64,000 nucleotides of DNA from an uncultured Roseobacter sp. Its GTDB lineage: Bacteria; Pseudomonadota; Alphaproteobacteria; Rhodobacterales; Rhodobacteraceae. Numbering within the stretch: the first letter of the stretch is position 1; the number at the start of each line of letters is the position of its first letter. Positions 1 to 9,467 of the stretch are shown piece after piece. The notes beneath the pieces were generated by a model that worked only from the letters and a program-made list of their open reading frames with translations, was not told the origin of the DNA and did not search any database. The stretch covers positions 434,001-498,000 of the forward strand of contig CANKZM010000001.1 in assembly GCA_947488305.1 (NCBI GenBank), in the 5' to 3' direction. Both the position numbers and the translations under genes were made by a program.

Positions 1-2
1 AA

Positions 3-476
3 GGTCTCCTGTCACACAACCAGGCCTTTGTTGCTGGTGACGGAGCAGATTTTCATGGCGTTCTGATCGGGCACACGGCACATGAATATGCCAAAAACTT
101 TGAGGCATCGGTGCGACTCCAGACCGAGCCGCTGGAAAACGACGAAGCCGCTCATTTGGAAGCCGCCCTAAAGTGGATGGATCGGTTGTTCCCGGCGCCT
201 CCCGACCGGTCCCATTATATTCTCGAGTTTGCTATTTCCCGATCTGCGCGGGGCGCAGGTCTGGCGGCGCAGTTTATGCGCGCCGCAGAACAGCGCGCCA
301 GGCGTTCGGGATGCAAGCGGCTGTGCCCCGATGTGGCCGCCGACAATGAAGCGGTCGGGTTCTACAAACACATCGGATTTGAAGTTGAGATCGAAACCCG
401 CGTTCCTTTTTTGCATGAAAAGCATGGGATCGGGCTGCACTTTCAAATGGTGCGGAACCTGGATGATCTGTCATGA
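3..476 (+). CDS. GNAT-family N-acetyltransferase, 5' end missing
   Basis: The reading frame is open from the first bases of the window, so this is the last 157 residues of a gene that begins upstream; an internal GTG at 111 should not be taken as the start. The C-terminal half carries the acetyl-CoA-binding signature of GNAT enzymes (RSARGAGLAAQFM, an R-x-x-G-x-A type loop) followed by the usual DNEAVGFYKHIGF segment that closes the fold. The acceptor substrate cannot be told. The stop codon overlaps the start of the next gene (ATGA), so the two are probably translated together and the acetyltransferase may act on a substrate or product of that oxidoreductase. The family call is firm; the function is open. 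Confidence 0.85.
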   Translation, partial: GLLSHNQAFVAGDGADFHGVLIGHTAHEYAKNFEASVRLQTEPLENDEAAHLEAALKWMDRLFPAPPDRSHYILEFAISRSARGAGLAAQFMRAAEQRARRSGCKRLCPDVAADNEAVGFYKHIGFEVEIETRVPFLHEKHGIGLHFQMVRNLDDLS

Positions 477-1807
477 AAATCTCCCGGTTGCCGCGTGATC
501 CGGGGCCAGCAGGCTGGAACAGTATCCTGCCCGAAGCCAAACCGGCAGAACCTCTCGCACATGATATAACCGCTGACTGGCTGGTCATTGGTGCCGGTTT
601 TGCAGGGTTGGCGGCTGCACGAAGACTGGCGCAACTTTGTCCGGCGGATCGCGTTGTTGTACTCGAAGCCTCGCGGGTGGGTGAGGGGCCTGCCGGTCGA
701 AATTCCGGGTTCATGATAGATCTGCCGCACGATCTGGCGTCTGAAAACTATGGCGGCAAGCTTGCTGAAGACAGGGCGCAAATTGAGGATAACCGTCGCG
801 CAATAGCATTTGCTGCTGAGATGGCGCAGGAATTTGGACTATCGCAAGAGGCCTTCGCGCAGTCTGGCAAGATCAATGCCGCTGCGTCGCCGAAAGGCGA
901 TCAGCATAATCGGGATTTCGCATCCCATCTCTCGGCTTTGTCGGAACCTTACGAAATGCTTGATGCTCATGACATGCGTGAGCTTTGTGGTTCCGCGTAT
1001 TTCTCCGGCGGACTATTTACGCCCAATGCGGCGATGATCCAGCCTGCGCTTTTTGTGCGTGGGGTTGCATCGGGCATACAAACAAATCGGGTCCGCCTCT
1101 ATGAACTCAGCCCAGTAACGTCGCTGGCGCGAGAAGGGTCAGATTGGGTCGCAGGTACGCCTTCAGGGCTGGTCACGGCTCCACGGGTTATTCTGGCAGT
1201 AAATGGGCATTTGCAGAGTTTTGGTCACATGCGGGGCCGGCTCATGCACGTGTTCACGTATGCTTCCATGACGCGGGCGCTGACGTCGGAAGAATGCCAA
1301 ACGCTGGGAGGTGCGCCGAGCTGGGGGGTCACACCGGCTGATCCGTTGGGCACAACCGTACGCCGGATATCCGGGACGGGTGGAGACCGGATTGTGATCC
1401 GCAACCGGTTCACCTTTGACCCGTCGATGGAGGTTTCAAATGCGCGTATTGCGGCAGTCGGCCGTGATCATGACCGTTCCTTTGCGGCACGGTTTCCGAT
1501 GCTGCCCGGGGTCGAAATGGAATACCGATGGGGCGGGCGGCTCTGCTTGAGCTATAACAACGTGCAAGTGGTTGGTGAACTGGAAGAGGGTGTGTGGTCC
1601 GCTTGTTGCCAGAACGGGCTGGGGACGGCAAAAGGAACGCTTGCGGGAATGCTGGCTGCAGAAGCGGCGAACGGTGTCGGATCAGCGGCTCTTGGGCGGG
1701 TCAGTGGGTCAGCATTGCCCAAAAAACTGCCACCTGCACCATTGGCGCAGGTGGCTGCGAATACGAGATTGCGCTGGGGTGAGTGGCGCGCAGGTCGCGA
1801 GTTTTAG
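473..1807 (+). CDS. FAD-dependent amine/amino-acid oxidoreductase
   Basis: A 444-residue flavoenzyme of the DAO (glycine/D-amino acid oxidase, PuuB-like) superfamily. The dinucleotide-binding GAGFAG motif sits at about residues 40-45, followed by an acidic strand end (VVVLEAS) and the GPAGRNSGF segment typical of the group. A C-terminal MEYRWGGRLCLS segment and a second glycine-rich stretch (NGLGTAKGTLAG) close the FAD domain. Family members oxidise primary or secondary amines; the substrate here is not readable from sequence. The ATG overlaps the stop of the upstream acetyltransferase. The gene ends only 4 bp from the convergent livF stop, leaving no room for a separate terminator. Confidence 0.85.
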   Translation: MKISRLPRDPGPAGWNSILPEAKPAEPLAHDITADWLVIGAGFAGLAAARRLAQLCPADRVVVLEASRVGEGPAGRNSGFMIDLPHDLASENYGGKLAEDRAQIEDNRRAIAFAAEMAQEFGLSQEAFAQSGKINAAASPKGDQHNRDFASHLSALSEPYEMLDAHDMRELCGSAYFSGGLFTPNAAMIQPALFVRGVASGIQTNRVRLYELSPVTSLAREGSDWVAGTPSGLVTAPRVILAVNGHLQSFGHMRGRLMHVFTYASMTRALTSEECQTLGGAPSWGVTPADPLGTTVRRISGTGGDRIVIRNRFTFDPSMEVSNARIAAVGRDHDRSFAARFPMLPGVEMEYRWGGRLCLSYNNVQVVGELEEGVWSACCQNGLGTAKGTLAGMLAAEAANGVGSAALGRVSGSALPKKLPPAPLAQVAANTRLRWGEWRAGREF

Positions 1808-1811
1808 GTCC

Positions 1812-2567
<756 letters not shown>

Positions 2568-2579
2568 CGGGGTCGCTCC

Positions 2580-3344
2580 TTATGCCGCTGTCTGGGTTTC
2601 GCCGAGATACGCTTCACGCACCTTCGGATGGCCCTTGATGTTGTCTGGCGTGTCTTCGACGAGCGGGGTCCCTTGCGCCAGAACCGTGATACGTTGCGCC
2701 AGGCTGAAGACAACATGCATGTCATGTTCGATGATTGCGATGGTGATGTCGCGCTCGTCGCTGATCTGCTTGAGCAGGTCGATGGTGTTGTTGGTATCAG
2801 CGCGCGCCATCCCAGCGGTGGGTTCGTCCAACAGCAGCAGACGCGGTTGCTGGCTCAGGCACATGCCAATCTCCAGCCGACGCTTGTCACCCCGTGACAG
2901 GGAGCTGGCCTGCATCTCGCGTTTGTCGGCCATGTTCATGTCTTCCAGCATGTGTTCGGCACTGGCGACCACATCCTTTTCGCTCATCACGTTGGTGATC
3001 GCATTGAGCCCAAAAGAGCCGTCCCGCTTGGCAAAACAGGGGATCATCATGTTTTCCAGAACCGACAGATCGCCAAAGATCTCTGGCGTTTGGAACACGC
3101 GGCTGATGCCCATCTGGTTGATCTGGTGTGGTTTGCGCCCTAGGACGGATTGCCCGTCAAACATGACGGAGCCCGTATCAGGGATCAGCTTGCCAACGAG
3201 ACAGTTCAAAAGGGTGGATTTGCCCGCCCCATTTGGACCGATGATCGCGTGCACGCTGCGTTCTGCCACGCTCAGGTTCACGTCACCGAGCGCCTGAAGG
3301 CCCCCGAACCGCTTGCCGACATTTTTGACTTCAAGAATTCCCAT
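2580..3344 (-). CDS. livG: LIV-type ABC transporter ATP-binding protein (LivG-like)
   Basis: A 254-residue ATPase subunit of the same importer. Walker A is GPNGAGKST, the signature is the slightly atypical LSRGDKRRLEIG, Walker B is LLLDEPTAGMA, and the H-loop reads IAIIEHDMHVV. The C-terminal extension rich in D, N and P (DTPDNIKGHPKVREAYLG) is the usual LivG ending. It lies 12 bp after livM and 12 bp before livF on the same strand, so all are cotranscribed. The unusual signature (R in place of the second G) is a natural variant in this family rather than a sign of decay. Confidence 0.9.
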   Translation of the reverse strand: MGILEVKNVGKRFGGLQALGDVNLSVAERSVHAIIGPNGAGKSTLLNCLVGKLIPDTGSVMFDGQSVLGRKPHQINQMGISRVFQTPEIFGDLSVLENMMIPCFAKRDGSFGLNAITNVMSEKDVVASAEHMLEDMNMADKREMQASSLSRGDKRRLEIGMCLSQQPRLLLLDEPTAGMARADTNNTIDLLKQISDERDITIAIIEHDMHVVFSLAQRITVLAQGTPLVEDTPDNIKGHPKVREAYLGETQTAA

Positions 3345-3356
3345 GTCGTCTACTCC

Positions 3357-4556
3357 TTATTCGGCCGGGGTTGTTTTGCCGTCAGTCTTTTCGTCTGAGG
3401 CTTTCTTGCGGCGGAAGAGGCCAAAGACCTTCTGTCCCCCCTGAACCAGACCACCGGGCAAGAAGATCACAACCAGCATGAAGAGAAGGCCAAGTGTGAG
3501 GTGCCAGCCCTTGCCCACGAATGGATAGACGATGGTGATGATGAAATCTTCGATCCCATCGGGCATGAAAGCGAACCATTGCTCCAACACCGTTTTGTTG
3601 ATCTTGGAGACGATGTTTTCCATGTATTTGATGAAACCCGCGCCCAGCACCGGCCCGATCAAGGTGCCAGCACCACCGAGAATGGTCATCAGCACAACTT
3701 CACCCGAGGCGGTCCAGAACATGCGCTCCGCGCCTACCTGTGTGTCCATAGCGACAAGCAACCCGCCCGCAAGGCCCGCGTACATGCCCGAGATCACAAA
3801 GGCCGCCAGCGTGTAGGGCTTGGCATTGAGGCCGGTGTAGTTCAGGCGCTGCTGGTTGGACTTCACAGCCCGCAGCATCATGCCAAAGGGTGACCGGAAG
3901 ATGCGGATCGACAAGTAAAAGGCCAGGATCATGACAACCGCAGCGATGTAATAACCTGCGTTAAAGGTGAACACCCAGTTGCCGAAAGTCATCTCGTAGC
4001 TTGACCCCATCTCCAGCCCGAAGAGGTTGGCACGCGGCGTTTCGCCTGCGGCCAATGCACCATCCAGGATGCGCGGGTCATTGATCTTGGGTTGCAACCC
4101 GGTCTCGCCACCCGTGATCGGTGTGAGAACCGAATAGGCAAGTGAGTAGGACATCTGTGCAAATGCCAGTGTCAGGATCGAGAAATAGATGCCAGAGCGT
4201 CGCAGGCTGATCCAGCCGACCAGCAGTGAGAATAGACCTGCCACCAGCACCGAGATCATGATTGCCGGGATGACGTTCATGGTCAGCAGCTTCATCATCC
4301 AGATGGCGGCATAAGAACCCACGCCGAGGAAGGCTGCGTGGCCGAAGCTGAGGTACCCTGTCAGGCCAAAGAGGATGTTAAACCCGATGGCAAAGATGCC
4401 GAAGATCACCAGACGCTGCATCAGGTCGGGATATCCGCCGTTGAACTGCGCCATGGCGGAGCCTTCGGGGAAGGGGTTCAGGATGAAGGGTGCCAGCATC
4501 GTGAGTGCAATCACGACCAGAAGCAGCTTTGTGTCTTTGCTGTTGAGTCCGAACAT
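3357..4556 (-). CDS. livM: LIV-type ABC transporter permease (LivM-like)
   Basis: A 399-residue inner-membrane permease. The N-terminal third holds several hydrophobic helices and the conserved [19 protein letters not shown] segment of LivM proteins. The EAA-like cytoplasmic coupling stretch lies near [16 protein letters not shown], followed by [15 protein letters not shown]. The C-terminus is a charged, lysine-rich tail ([14 protein letters not shown]). It is encoded immediately after livH (3 bp gap) and forms a heterodimeric channel with it. It is somewhat longer than enteric-type LivM cores because of an extended periplasmic loop around residues 140-180. Confidence 0.9.
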   Translation of the reverse strand: MFGLNSKDTKLLLVVIALTMLAPFILNPFPEGSAMAQFNGGYPDLMQRLVIFGIFAIGFNILFGLTGYLSFGHAAFLGVGSYAAIWMMKLLTMNVIPAIMISVLVAGLFSLLVGWISLRRSGIYFSILTLAFAQMSYSLAYSVLTPITGGETGLQPKINDPRILDGALAAGETPRANLFGLEMGSSYEMTFGNWVFTFNAGYYIAAVVMILAFYLSIRIFRSPFGMMLRAVKSNQQRLNYTGLNAKPYTLAAFVISGMYAGLAGGLLVAMDTQVGAERMFWTASGEVVLMTILGGAGTLIGPVLGAGFIKYMENIVSKINKTVLEQWFAFMPDGIEDFIITIVYPFVGKGWHLTLGLLFMLVVIFLPGGLVQGGQKVFGLFRRKKASDEKTDGKTTPAE

Positions 4557-4559
4557 TGC

Positions 4560-5591
4560 TTATTCCTCCATCACGCCTTTGCGGCCCATCAGACCCCGTG
4601 GGCGGGTGAGCAAGATGACGATTGCGACCAGGTAGATGATGATCTGGTTGATACCGGGCAGTACTTCGAGAACCGCGCCCATGGAGGCGAAACTCTCAAG
4701 GACGCCGAGCAGGAAGCCAGCCAGCACGGCGCCGGGCAGGGAGCCCATGCCGCCGACGACGACCACGACGAAACTGAGCACAAGGAAATCCATCCCCATG
4801 TGGTAATTCGGCGAGTTGATGGGGGTGTACATCACCCCGGCTAACCCTGCCACCGCCGCGGCGATCCCGAACATGATGGTAAAGCGCTTGTCGATGTTGA
4901 TGCCAAGCAGCCCAACCGTCTCGCGGTCGGCCATGCCGGCCCGGACAACCATGCCGAAGGTGGTAAACTGCAGAAAGGCAAATACGGCACCGATGATGAT
5001 GGCGGCAAAGGCAAAGTAGACCAGACGCCAGTAGGGGTAGATGATCGTATTGGGGTCAAAGCCAAGGACAGCACCGAAATCGAAAGAGCCGGTGAAGGCG
5101 GCGGGCGCCGGTGTGGGGATCGGGTTCGCGCCATAAAAATACTTGATGATTTCCTGCAAAACGATGGCCAGACCAAAGGTGACAAGGATCTGATCGGCGT
5201 GGGGACGTTTGTAGAAATGCTGGATCAGCCCGCGTTCCATGATGAAACCAATGGCCACCATGACCGGTATCGCAAAGAGAATTGAAAGGGGCACGGACCA
5301 GTCGATGATGGCCGCTCCGGTCGCCTCGCCGAAGATGTCATAGATATATGGTACATCTTTCATCATCGGATTGCCGAGGAAATCGACCTCGCCTTCAACT
5401 GCGACTTCGTGGCTGAGGCTGAGCAAACGGCTGAGGGTCACGGCGCAGAACGCTCCAATCATGAACAGTGCGCCGTGGGCGAAGTTCACCACTCCCAGCG
5501 TGCCAAAGATCAGCGTCAGTCCAAGGGCAATCAGCGCATAGGCTGACCCTTTGTCGAGGCCGTTGAGAATTTGCAGGATAATTGCGTCCAT
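4560..5591 (-). CDS. livH: LIV-type ABC transporter permease (LivH-like)
   Basis: A 343-residue inner-membrane permease partner of LivM. It opens with the family hallmark NGLDKGSAYALIALGLTLIFG and GVVNFAHGALFMIGA; later come the GMVVRAGMADRETVGLLGI coupling region and the GGMGSLPGAVLAG segment. An extra soluble stretch of about 40 residues near residues 55-95 (VEGEVDFLGNPMMKDVP and following) makes it longer than a minimal LivH. The ATG is preceded by GGTGGGA. An 86-bp gap with a GC-rich hairpin separates it from the upstream binding-protein gene. Confidence 0.9.
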   Translation of the reverse strand: MDAIILQILNGLDKGSAYALIALGLTLIFGTLGVVNFAHGALFMIGAFCAVTLSRLLSLSHEVAVEGEVDFLGNPMMKDVPYIYDIFGEATGAAIIDWSVPLSILFAIPVMVAIGFIMERGLIQHFYKRPHADQILVTFGLAIVLQEIIKYFYGANPIPTPAPAAFTGSFDFGAVLGFDPNTIIYPYWRLVYFAFAAIIIGAVFAFLQFTTFGMVVRAGMADRETVGLLGINIDKRFTIMFGIAAAVAGLAGVMYTPINSPNYHMGMDFLVLSFVVVVVGGMGSLPGAVLAGFLLGVLESFASMGAVLEVLPGINQIIIYLVAIVILLTRPRGLMGRKGVMEE

Positions 5592-5634
5592 GGTCCCACC
5601 TTCATGAAACGGGTTGGCCCGAAGCCGGGCAGGG

Positions 5635-5659
5635 TCGGACGGCGCCGCGCGCCGCCCGA
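5635..5659 (-). terminator. intercistronic hairpin between SBP gene and livH (attenuator candidate)
   Basis: GC-rich inverted repeat with ten-base arms (5635-5644 and 5650-5659), a 5-base loop and one A.C mismatch. It lies in the 86-bp gap between the binding-protein stop and livH. There is no T-run on the minus strand, so it looks more like an mRNA-stabilising or partially terminating element than a full terminator. Its position matches stronger hairpins in the other three transport operons of the window. Confidence 0.45.
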
Positions 5660-5677
5660 TATGTCAGAAAGTGTGGC

Positions 5678-7018
5678 TTATGCGCCCGGGTTGCAGACAC
5701 CCAGCTCGCCGCCAAAGATACCGGCGTCATATGTCACCTGGCTTACTGGCGTGATTTCCACGATTTCGAGAAGGTCGAACTCGGATGTCGGGTTCTCTTT
5801 ACCCTTCACGACAAGCACGTCCTTGAAGCACTGGTGATCTTCGCCACGATAGAGCGTCGGGCCGTTGCCCATGCCGTCGAATTCGAAGTCCTTGAGTGCT
5901 TCGCCAACCGCACATGGGTTGAACGAGCCCGCGCGTTCCACGGCATCCGCATAGAGCAGGGCCTGAACGTAGCAGGTGTGCGCCGCCTGCGAGGGCGGGA
6001 AGCCGTATTTGGTGCCGAAGGATTTGACGAAGGCTTTGGAGCCATCATCCTGCAGCGACCAGTGCCAGTTTGTGGAGCCGAAGATGCCCTTAACGTTGGC
6101 ACCCGCACCCTTCGCCATCAGGCGGGAGTAGAGCGGCACGACGATCTCGAAGTTCTTGCCGTTGACTTGCTTGTCGCGCAGCCCGAACTGAACCGCGTTG
6201 GTCAGCGAGTTCACCATGTTGCCGCCGTAGTGGTTCAGAACCAGAACGTCGGCACCGGATTGCAGAACCGGCGCGATGTAGGAGGAGAAGTCCGTTTGCG
6301 TCAGTGGTGTTTTCACAGCTGCAACAGTTTCCCAACCCATGGCTTCGGTCGATGTCCGCACGGCTTCTTCTGTGGTGTAGCCCCAGTTGTAGTCAGCCGT
6401 CAGGTGATAGGCTTTGCGGTCCTTGCCGTAGTTGCTGGCCAGAATTGGCGCGAGCGCCGCACCGGACATGTAGGAGTTGAAGAAGTGACGGAAACCGTTT
6501 GCCTTCTTGTCCTTGCCTGTCGTGTCGTTCGAGTGCGTGAGACCCGCCATGAAGATGACGCCCGCTTCCTGACAGAGCGCCTGAACCGCCACGGCAACAC
6601 CGGAGGACGAGCCGCCCGTGATCATGATGGCACCGTCTTTTTCGATCATGGAACGGGCAGAAGCGCGCGCCGCGTCGGATTTGGTTTGCGTGTCGCCCGT
6701 GACGTATTCGACTTTCTTGCCGAGGATGCCGTTGCCCTGCAGGGCCTTGGACGAGAATGTGTTCATCAGGCCGCCGTCGCCGCCACCGTTCAGGTGTTCG
6801 ACCGCCAGCTCGTAGGCGCGCAGCTCGTCTGCGCCCTCATCCGCATAGGGACCAGATTGCGGTACGTTGAAGCCCAGTGTGACAGTGTCCCCTGTCGGTG
6901 CGTTGGTAAAGCCGGAATGGCCATCCGCACGTAGATACGTCGGTAGCGACAGACCGGCTGCACCGGCCACGGCGCCTGTCTTTATCAGACCACGACGTGT
7001 AAAGTTCGAATTGGACAT
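5678..7018 (-). CDS. ABC transporter periplasmic substrate-binding protein, Tat-exported
   Basis: A 446-residue periplasmic binding protein of the LIV/amide (Peripla_BP_6-like) class. The N-terminus reads MSNSNFTRRGLIKTGAVAG and then hydrophobic residues ending in YLRADG, a twin-arginine signal (FTRRGLIK). The start is taken at 7018 because GGGAGG lies six bases upstream; an upstream in-frame ATG at 7084 would bury the signal. The mature protein begins VTLGFNVPQSGPYADEG, the ligand-lobe opening of this family, and contains MITGGSSSGVAVAV and HLTADYNWGYTTEEA. It heads the operon with livHMGF. The ligand is unknown; short amides, amino acids or aromatic acids are all possible for this class. 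Confidence 0.88.
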   Translation of the reverse strand: MSNSNFTRRGLIKTGAVAGAAGLSLPTYLRADGHSGFTNAPTGDTVTLGFNVPQSGPYADEGADELRAYELAVEHLNGGGDGGLMNTFSSKALQGNGILGKKVEYVTGDTQTKSDAARASARSMIEKDGAIMITGGSSSGVAVAVQALCQEAGVIFMAGLTHSNDTTGKDKKANGFRHFFNSYMSGAALAPILASNYGKDRKAYHLTADYNWGYTTEEAVRTSTEAMGWETVAAVKTPLTQTDFSSYIAPVLQSGADVLVLNHYGGNMVNSLTNAVQFGLRDKQVNGKNFEIVVPLYSRLMAKGAGANVKGIFGSTNWHWSLQDDGSKAFVKSFGTKYGFPPSQAAHTCYVQALLYADAVERAGSFNPCAVGEALKDFEFDGMGNGPTLYRGEDHQCFKDVLVVKGKENPTSEFDLLEIVEITPVSQVTYDAGIFGGELGVCNPGA

Positions 7019-7141
7019 GAAAATCCTCCCATTAGATTGGTCAAACGCGGCACCACACTCCCTTGGGTACCGCGTATGAAGCACATTAGTGCAAATTCCA
7101 GACTGTCAAGTCGGAGGAACCGAAGCAACAAGTCCCTTGAA

Positions 7142-7167
7142 ATTAACAATTATCTTGTAAATAATTG
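7142..7167. promoter_or_regulatory. inverted repeat upstream of ScfR-like regulator and transporter operon
   Basis: In the 236-bp divergent region there is a perfect inverted repeat, CAATTAT at 7147-7153 and ATAATTG at 7161-7167, with a 7-base spacer (CTTGTAA). It overlaps the 11-mer ATTAACAATTA (7142-7152). The same 11-mer, again within an inverted repeat with a CTTG-containing spacer, lies upstream of the second ScfR-like regulator at 22284-22309. This makes it a good operator candidate for this regulator type; binding itself is inferred. Confidence 0.45.
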
Positions 7168-7254
7168 CACAAAGGTTCAGGCTATTTTGTAAATTTGATG
7201 ATATTGCATCGCAGAAAGCCCTTGAAATCACCCACATTCGCTGAGGGGAGTTAA

Positions 7255-8544
7255 ATGCCACGGGAAGGACTAACCGGAAGCCGTATCCGTGAAAGAAGGT
7301 CCGTCGCGGGGATGCGGCAGGCCGATCTTGCACGCACGCTGGGAATATCACCCTCTTACCTCAACTTAATCGAGCACAATCGGCGTAGAATCGGTGGGAA
7401 ATTGCTTCTGGATATCGCCAGGGTTCTTGGCGTTGAACCTTCAATTCTGACCGAAGGCGCTGAGGCCGCGTTAATCGCAACTCTGCGTGAAGCAGCGCAA
7501 AGCGCAAACCTTCCAGGTGACGAAGCTGAACGGGCTGATGAATTGGCGGGCAGGTTTCCCGGGTGGGCGGAAGTACTGGCTTCCGGACATCGTCGCATTG
7601 CGTCGCTGGAAAGGACCGTTGAAACGCTCAGCGATCGGCTGACACATGATCCGAAGCTCGCGGCCTCGGTTCATGAGTTACTGTCAACGGCTGCCGCAAT
7701 CCGGTCTACCGCATCCATTCTGGCCGATGAAAAAGACATTGAGGCGGAATGGCGGGACAGGTTCCATGCCAACCTCAATCAGGACAGTAAACGCCTTGCA
7801 GATAGTTCAAAAGTGTTGGTGGCGTATTTTGAAGCTGGTGACGTTGAAGCGGATGCCGTCTCGACTCCGCAGGATGAGGTCGACGCTTTTCTGACCCATC
7901 ATTCTTATCAATTTCCGATGCTGGAGTCCGGAAAAGCAAGTGTCACCGACGTGATCGAGGGTTCAACGTTATTGCGGACGGCAACGGCGCGTAAGCTTGC
8001 ACGGTCTGTGCTGGATCGAATTGCGTCGGACACCAAGCTTGTCTCTTCAAATACTCTCAATGCCGCAATCCGTCAGCTCGGGGCCGATCCCATTGCATTA
8101 TCATCCGCGCTGGGTGCGCCGGTGGCGGTCATCTTGCGGCGTATGGCGGCCAGTTCTGATCTGGAGGCGGGTCTGGTTGTTTGTGACCGTGCAGGAAGCA
8201 TCCTTTTTCGCAAGCCAGTGGGTCAAATGGTTGTCCCCAGATATGGTGCCGCTTGCGCGCTGTGGCCTCTGTTTTCCGCCCTGTGCCAGCCGGGTCAGGT
8301 TGTTCGGACGCCATTGGTGCAGCTTGGGCGCAGCCGCTCGTACTTCAAGTGCTTCGCGATGGCTGAAGTTGTCGGAGAGCCGCAGTATAACTCACCGCCC
8401 TTGATCGAAGCCAGCATGCTGCTCATCCCTGATGGCCCACAGGAGCACGGATCCGTACTGGAAGTCGGATCGACCTGCGGCGTTTGCCCCAAATCTGGAT
8501 GTCCGGGGCGGCGGGAACCCTCCATTTTGGCGGAGGGTATATAG
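7255..8544 (+). CDS. XRE-family regulator, ScfR/RamB-like with C-terminal Cys cluster
   Basis: A 429-residue transcription factor. Residues 7-65 are an XRE helix-turn-helix (MRQADLARTLGISPSYLNLIE); the rest matches the layout of short-chain-fatty-acyl regulators (ScfR, RamB, PrpR type), with a degenerate ImmA-like middle and a DUF2083-like end. The C-terminus has CGVCPKSGCPGR (Cys408, Cys411, Cys416), a CxxCPxxxCxxR pattern also seen in the regulator at 22332; in mycobacterial PrpR such cysteines hold an Fe-S cluster. GGGGAG precedes the ATG. It is divergent from the LIV-type operon, so it probably controls that operon, itself, or both. The family assignment is good; effector and targets are inference. 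Confidence 0.8.
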   Translation: MPREGLTGSRIRERRSVAGMRQADLARTLGISPSYLNLIEHNRRRIGGKLLLDIARVLGVEPSILTEGAEAALIATLREAAQSANLPGDEAERADELAGRFPGWAEVLASGHRRIASLERTVETLSDRLTHDPKLAASVHELLSTAAAIRSTASILADEKDIEAEWRDRFHANLNQDSKRLADSSKVLVAYFEAGDVEADAVSTPQDEVDAFLTHHSYQFPMLESGKASVTDVIEGSTLLRTATARKLARSVLDRIASDTKLVSSNTLNAAIRQLGADPIALSSALGAPVAVILRRMAASSDLEAGLVVCDRAGSILFRKPVGQMVVPRYGAACALWPLFSALCQPGQVVRTPLVQLGRSRSYFKCFAMAEVVGEPQYNSPPLIEASMLLIPDGPQEHGSVLEVGSTCGVCPKSGCPGRREPSILAEGI

Positions 8545-8785
8545 CGCGTATCGCAACGAACCGTCATCGGGCGTAGAAAAAGAGCCTACCATTGCACGGA
8601 TCTTGTCTGAGATGAGAGGAAAAGATATTTATTCGCAATAGGTTGGGTTTTCGTCAGGTGACGATGCTGAACAAAAAACCTGGACAGCTAAGTTTTGACA
8701 CCTTTCCAAAAACCGTGGATAAACGTGAAACTGGTCTTATCGGTGTTTCCAACACCTCGGGGCTGGCCTCTTGGAGGAGGGGATC

Positions 8786-9169
8786 ATGGGAAAACGCGTG
8801 CTTTTGATCGAAGATGAGCTGAACATCATCGAAGCGATCCGGTTCCTGCTGAGCCGAGAAGGCTGGCAGGTGGAAACGCATGAGAATGGGGCGGATGCGG
8901 CTGATGTGATCCGATCGGCAAAACCCGATCTGGTGATTTTGGATGTTATGTTGCCTGGAAAAAGCGGCTTCGACATTCTCGAGGACCTGCGTGCGGATGC
9001 CGAAACCGCAACGCTACCTGTCCTGATGCTGACGGCACGTGGTCAGAGCCGGGATCGTGAAATGGCTGAAAAAGCAGGTGTCAGCAGGTTCATGACAAAA
9101 CCTTTCTCAAATGCCGAGGTGCTGACGGCTGTGCGTGATCTGCTTTACGTGCATCAGCAAAAGGCCTGA
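8786..9169 (+). CDS. single-domain response regulator (receiver only)
   Basis: A 127-residue CheY-like protein consisting only of a receiver domain: acidic pair E9-D10, phosphoacceptor D53 in DLVILDVMLPG, T83 and K105 (MTKPF). It has no DNA-binding or enzymatic output, so it must act through a partner protein or as a phosphate sink. The start is at 8786 because GGAGGAGG lies five bases upstream. It is followed after about 60 bp by a small membrane protein and then a histidine kinase gene, on the same strand, so the kinase at 9464 is the likely cognate partner. Confidence 0.88.
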   Translation: MGKRVLLIEDELNIIEAIRFLLSREGWQVETHENGADAADVIRSAKPDLVILDVMLPGKSGFDILEDLRADAETATLPVLMLTARGQSRDREMAEKAGVSRFMTKPFSNAEVLTAVRDLLYVHQQKA

Positions 9170-9230
9170 TCTCTTGGCCCGCGACCCGCGGCCCGTATTT
9201 CTGGAGCGAAGGAACTATCGCCGTCGCCGG

Positions 9231-9467
9231 ATGATGGATGCCTTGCGGCTGGTCGCGATTCTGGGCGCTCTATTGTGGCTGATACCCATCATTTGGCCGA
9301 CCGGGCGCGATGGTGTAACGGAACCCATGCCAATGTCAGCCGCGCTCTACTATGTGTTTGGCGTGTGGTTGCTGCTCATCGGTCTTGCGGCAGCGCTTGC
9401 ATCCATCTTGCGGGGGCCTCGTGCCTCCAAAAACGATGCGGGTACGTCAGCGGAACATGACCCATGA
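9231..9467 (+). CDS. small two-TM membrane protein upstream of sensor kinase
   Basis: A 78-residue protein with two hydrophobic helices (LRLVAILGALLWLIPIIW and ALYYVFGVWLLLIGLAAALA), a short periplasm-facing loop between them, and a charged hydrophilic C-terminus. I do not recognise the family. ATG codons at 9231 and 9234 are both possible; a GGAG lies about 20 bases upstream, so the start is not certain. The stop overlaps the kinase start (ATGA), which argues for translational coupling and for a role in assembly or signalling of that kinase. Compare the small YjcH-like proteins found next to ActP acetate permeases, which also have two helices; the sequence similarity was not tested. Confidence 0.7.
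   Translation: MMDALRLVAILGALLWLIPIIWPTGRDGVTEPMPMSAALYYVFGVWLLLIGLAAALASILRGPRASKNDAGTSAEHDP

Noticed and set aside
5582-6934. A 450-codon open frame on the plus strand across the binding-protein gene
   Set aside because: It is the antisense of a well-conserved periplasmic binding protein, has no family motifs and its amino-acid makeup (rich in R, H, V, G) is that of a shadow frame in GC-rich DNA.
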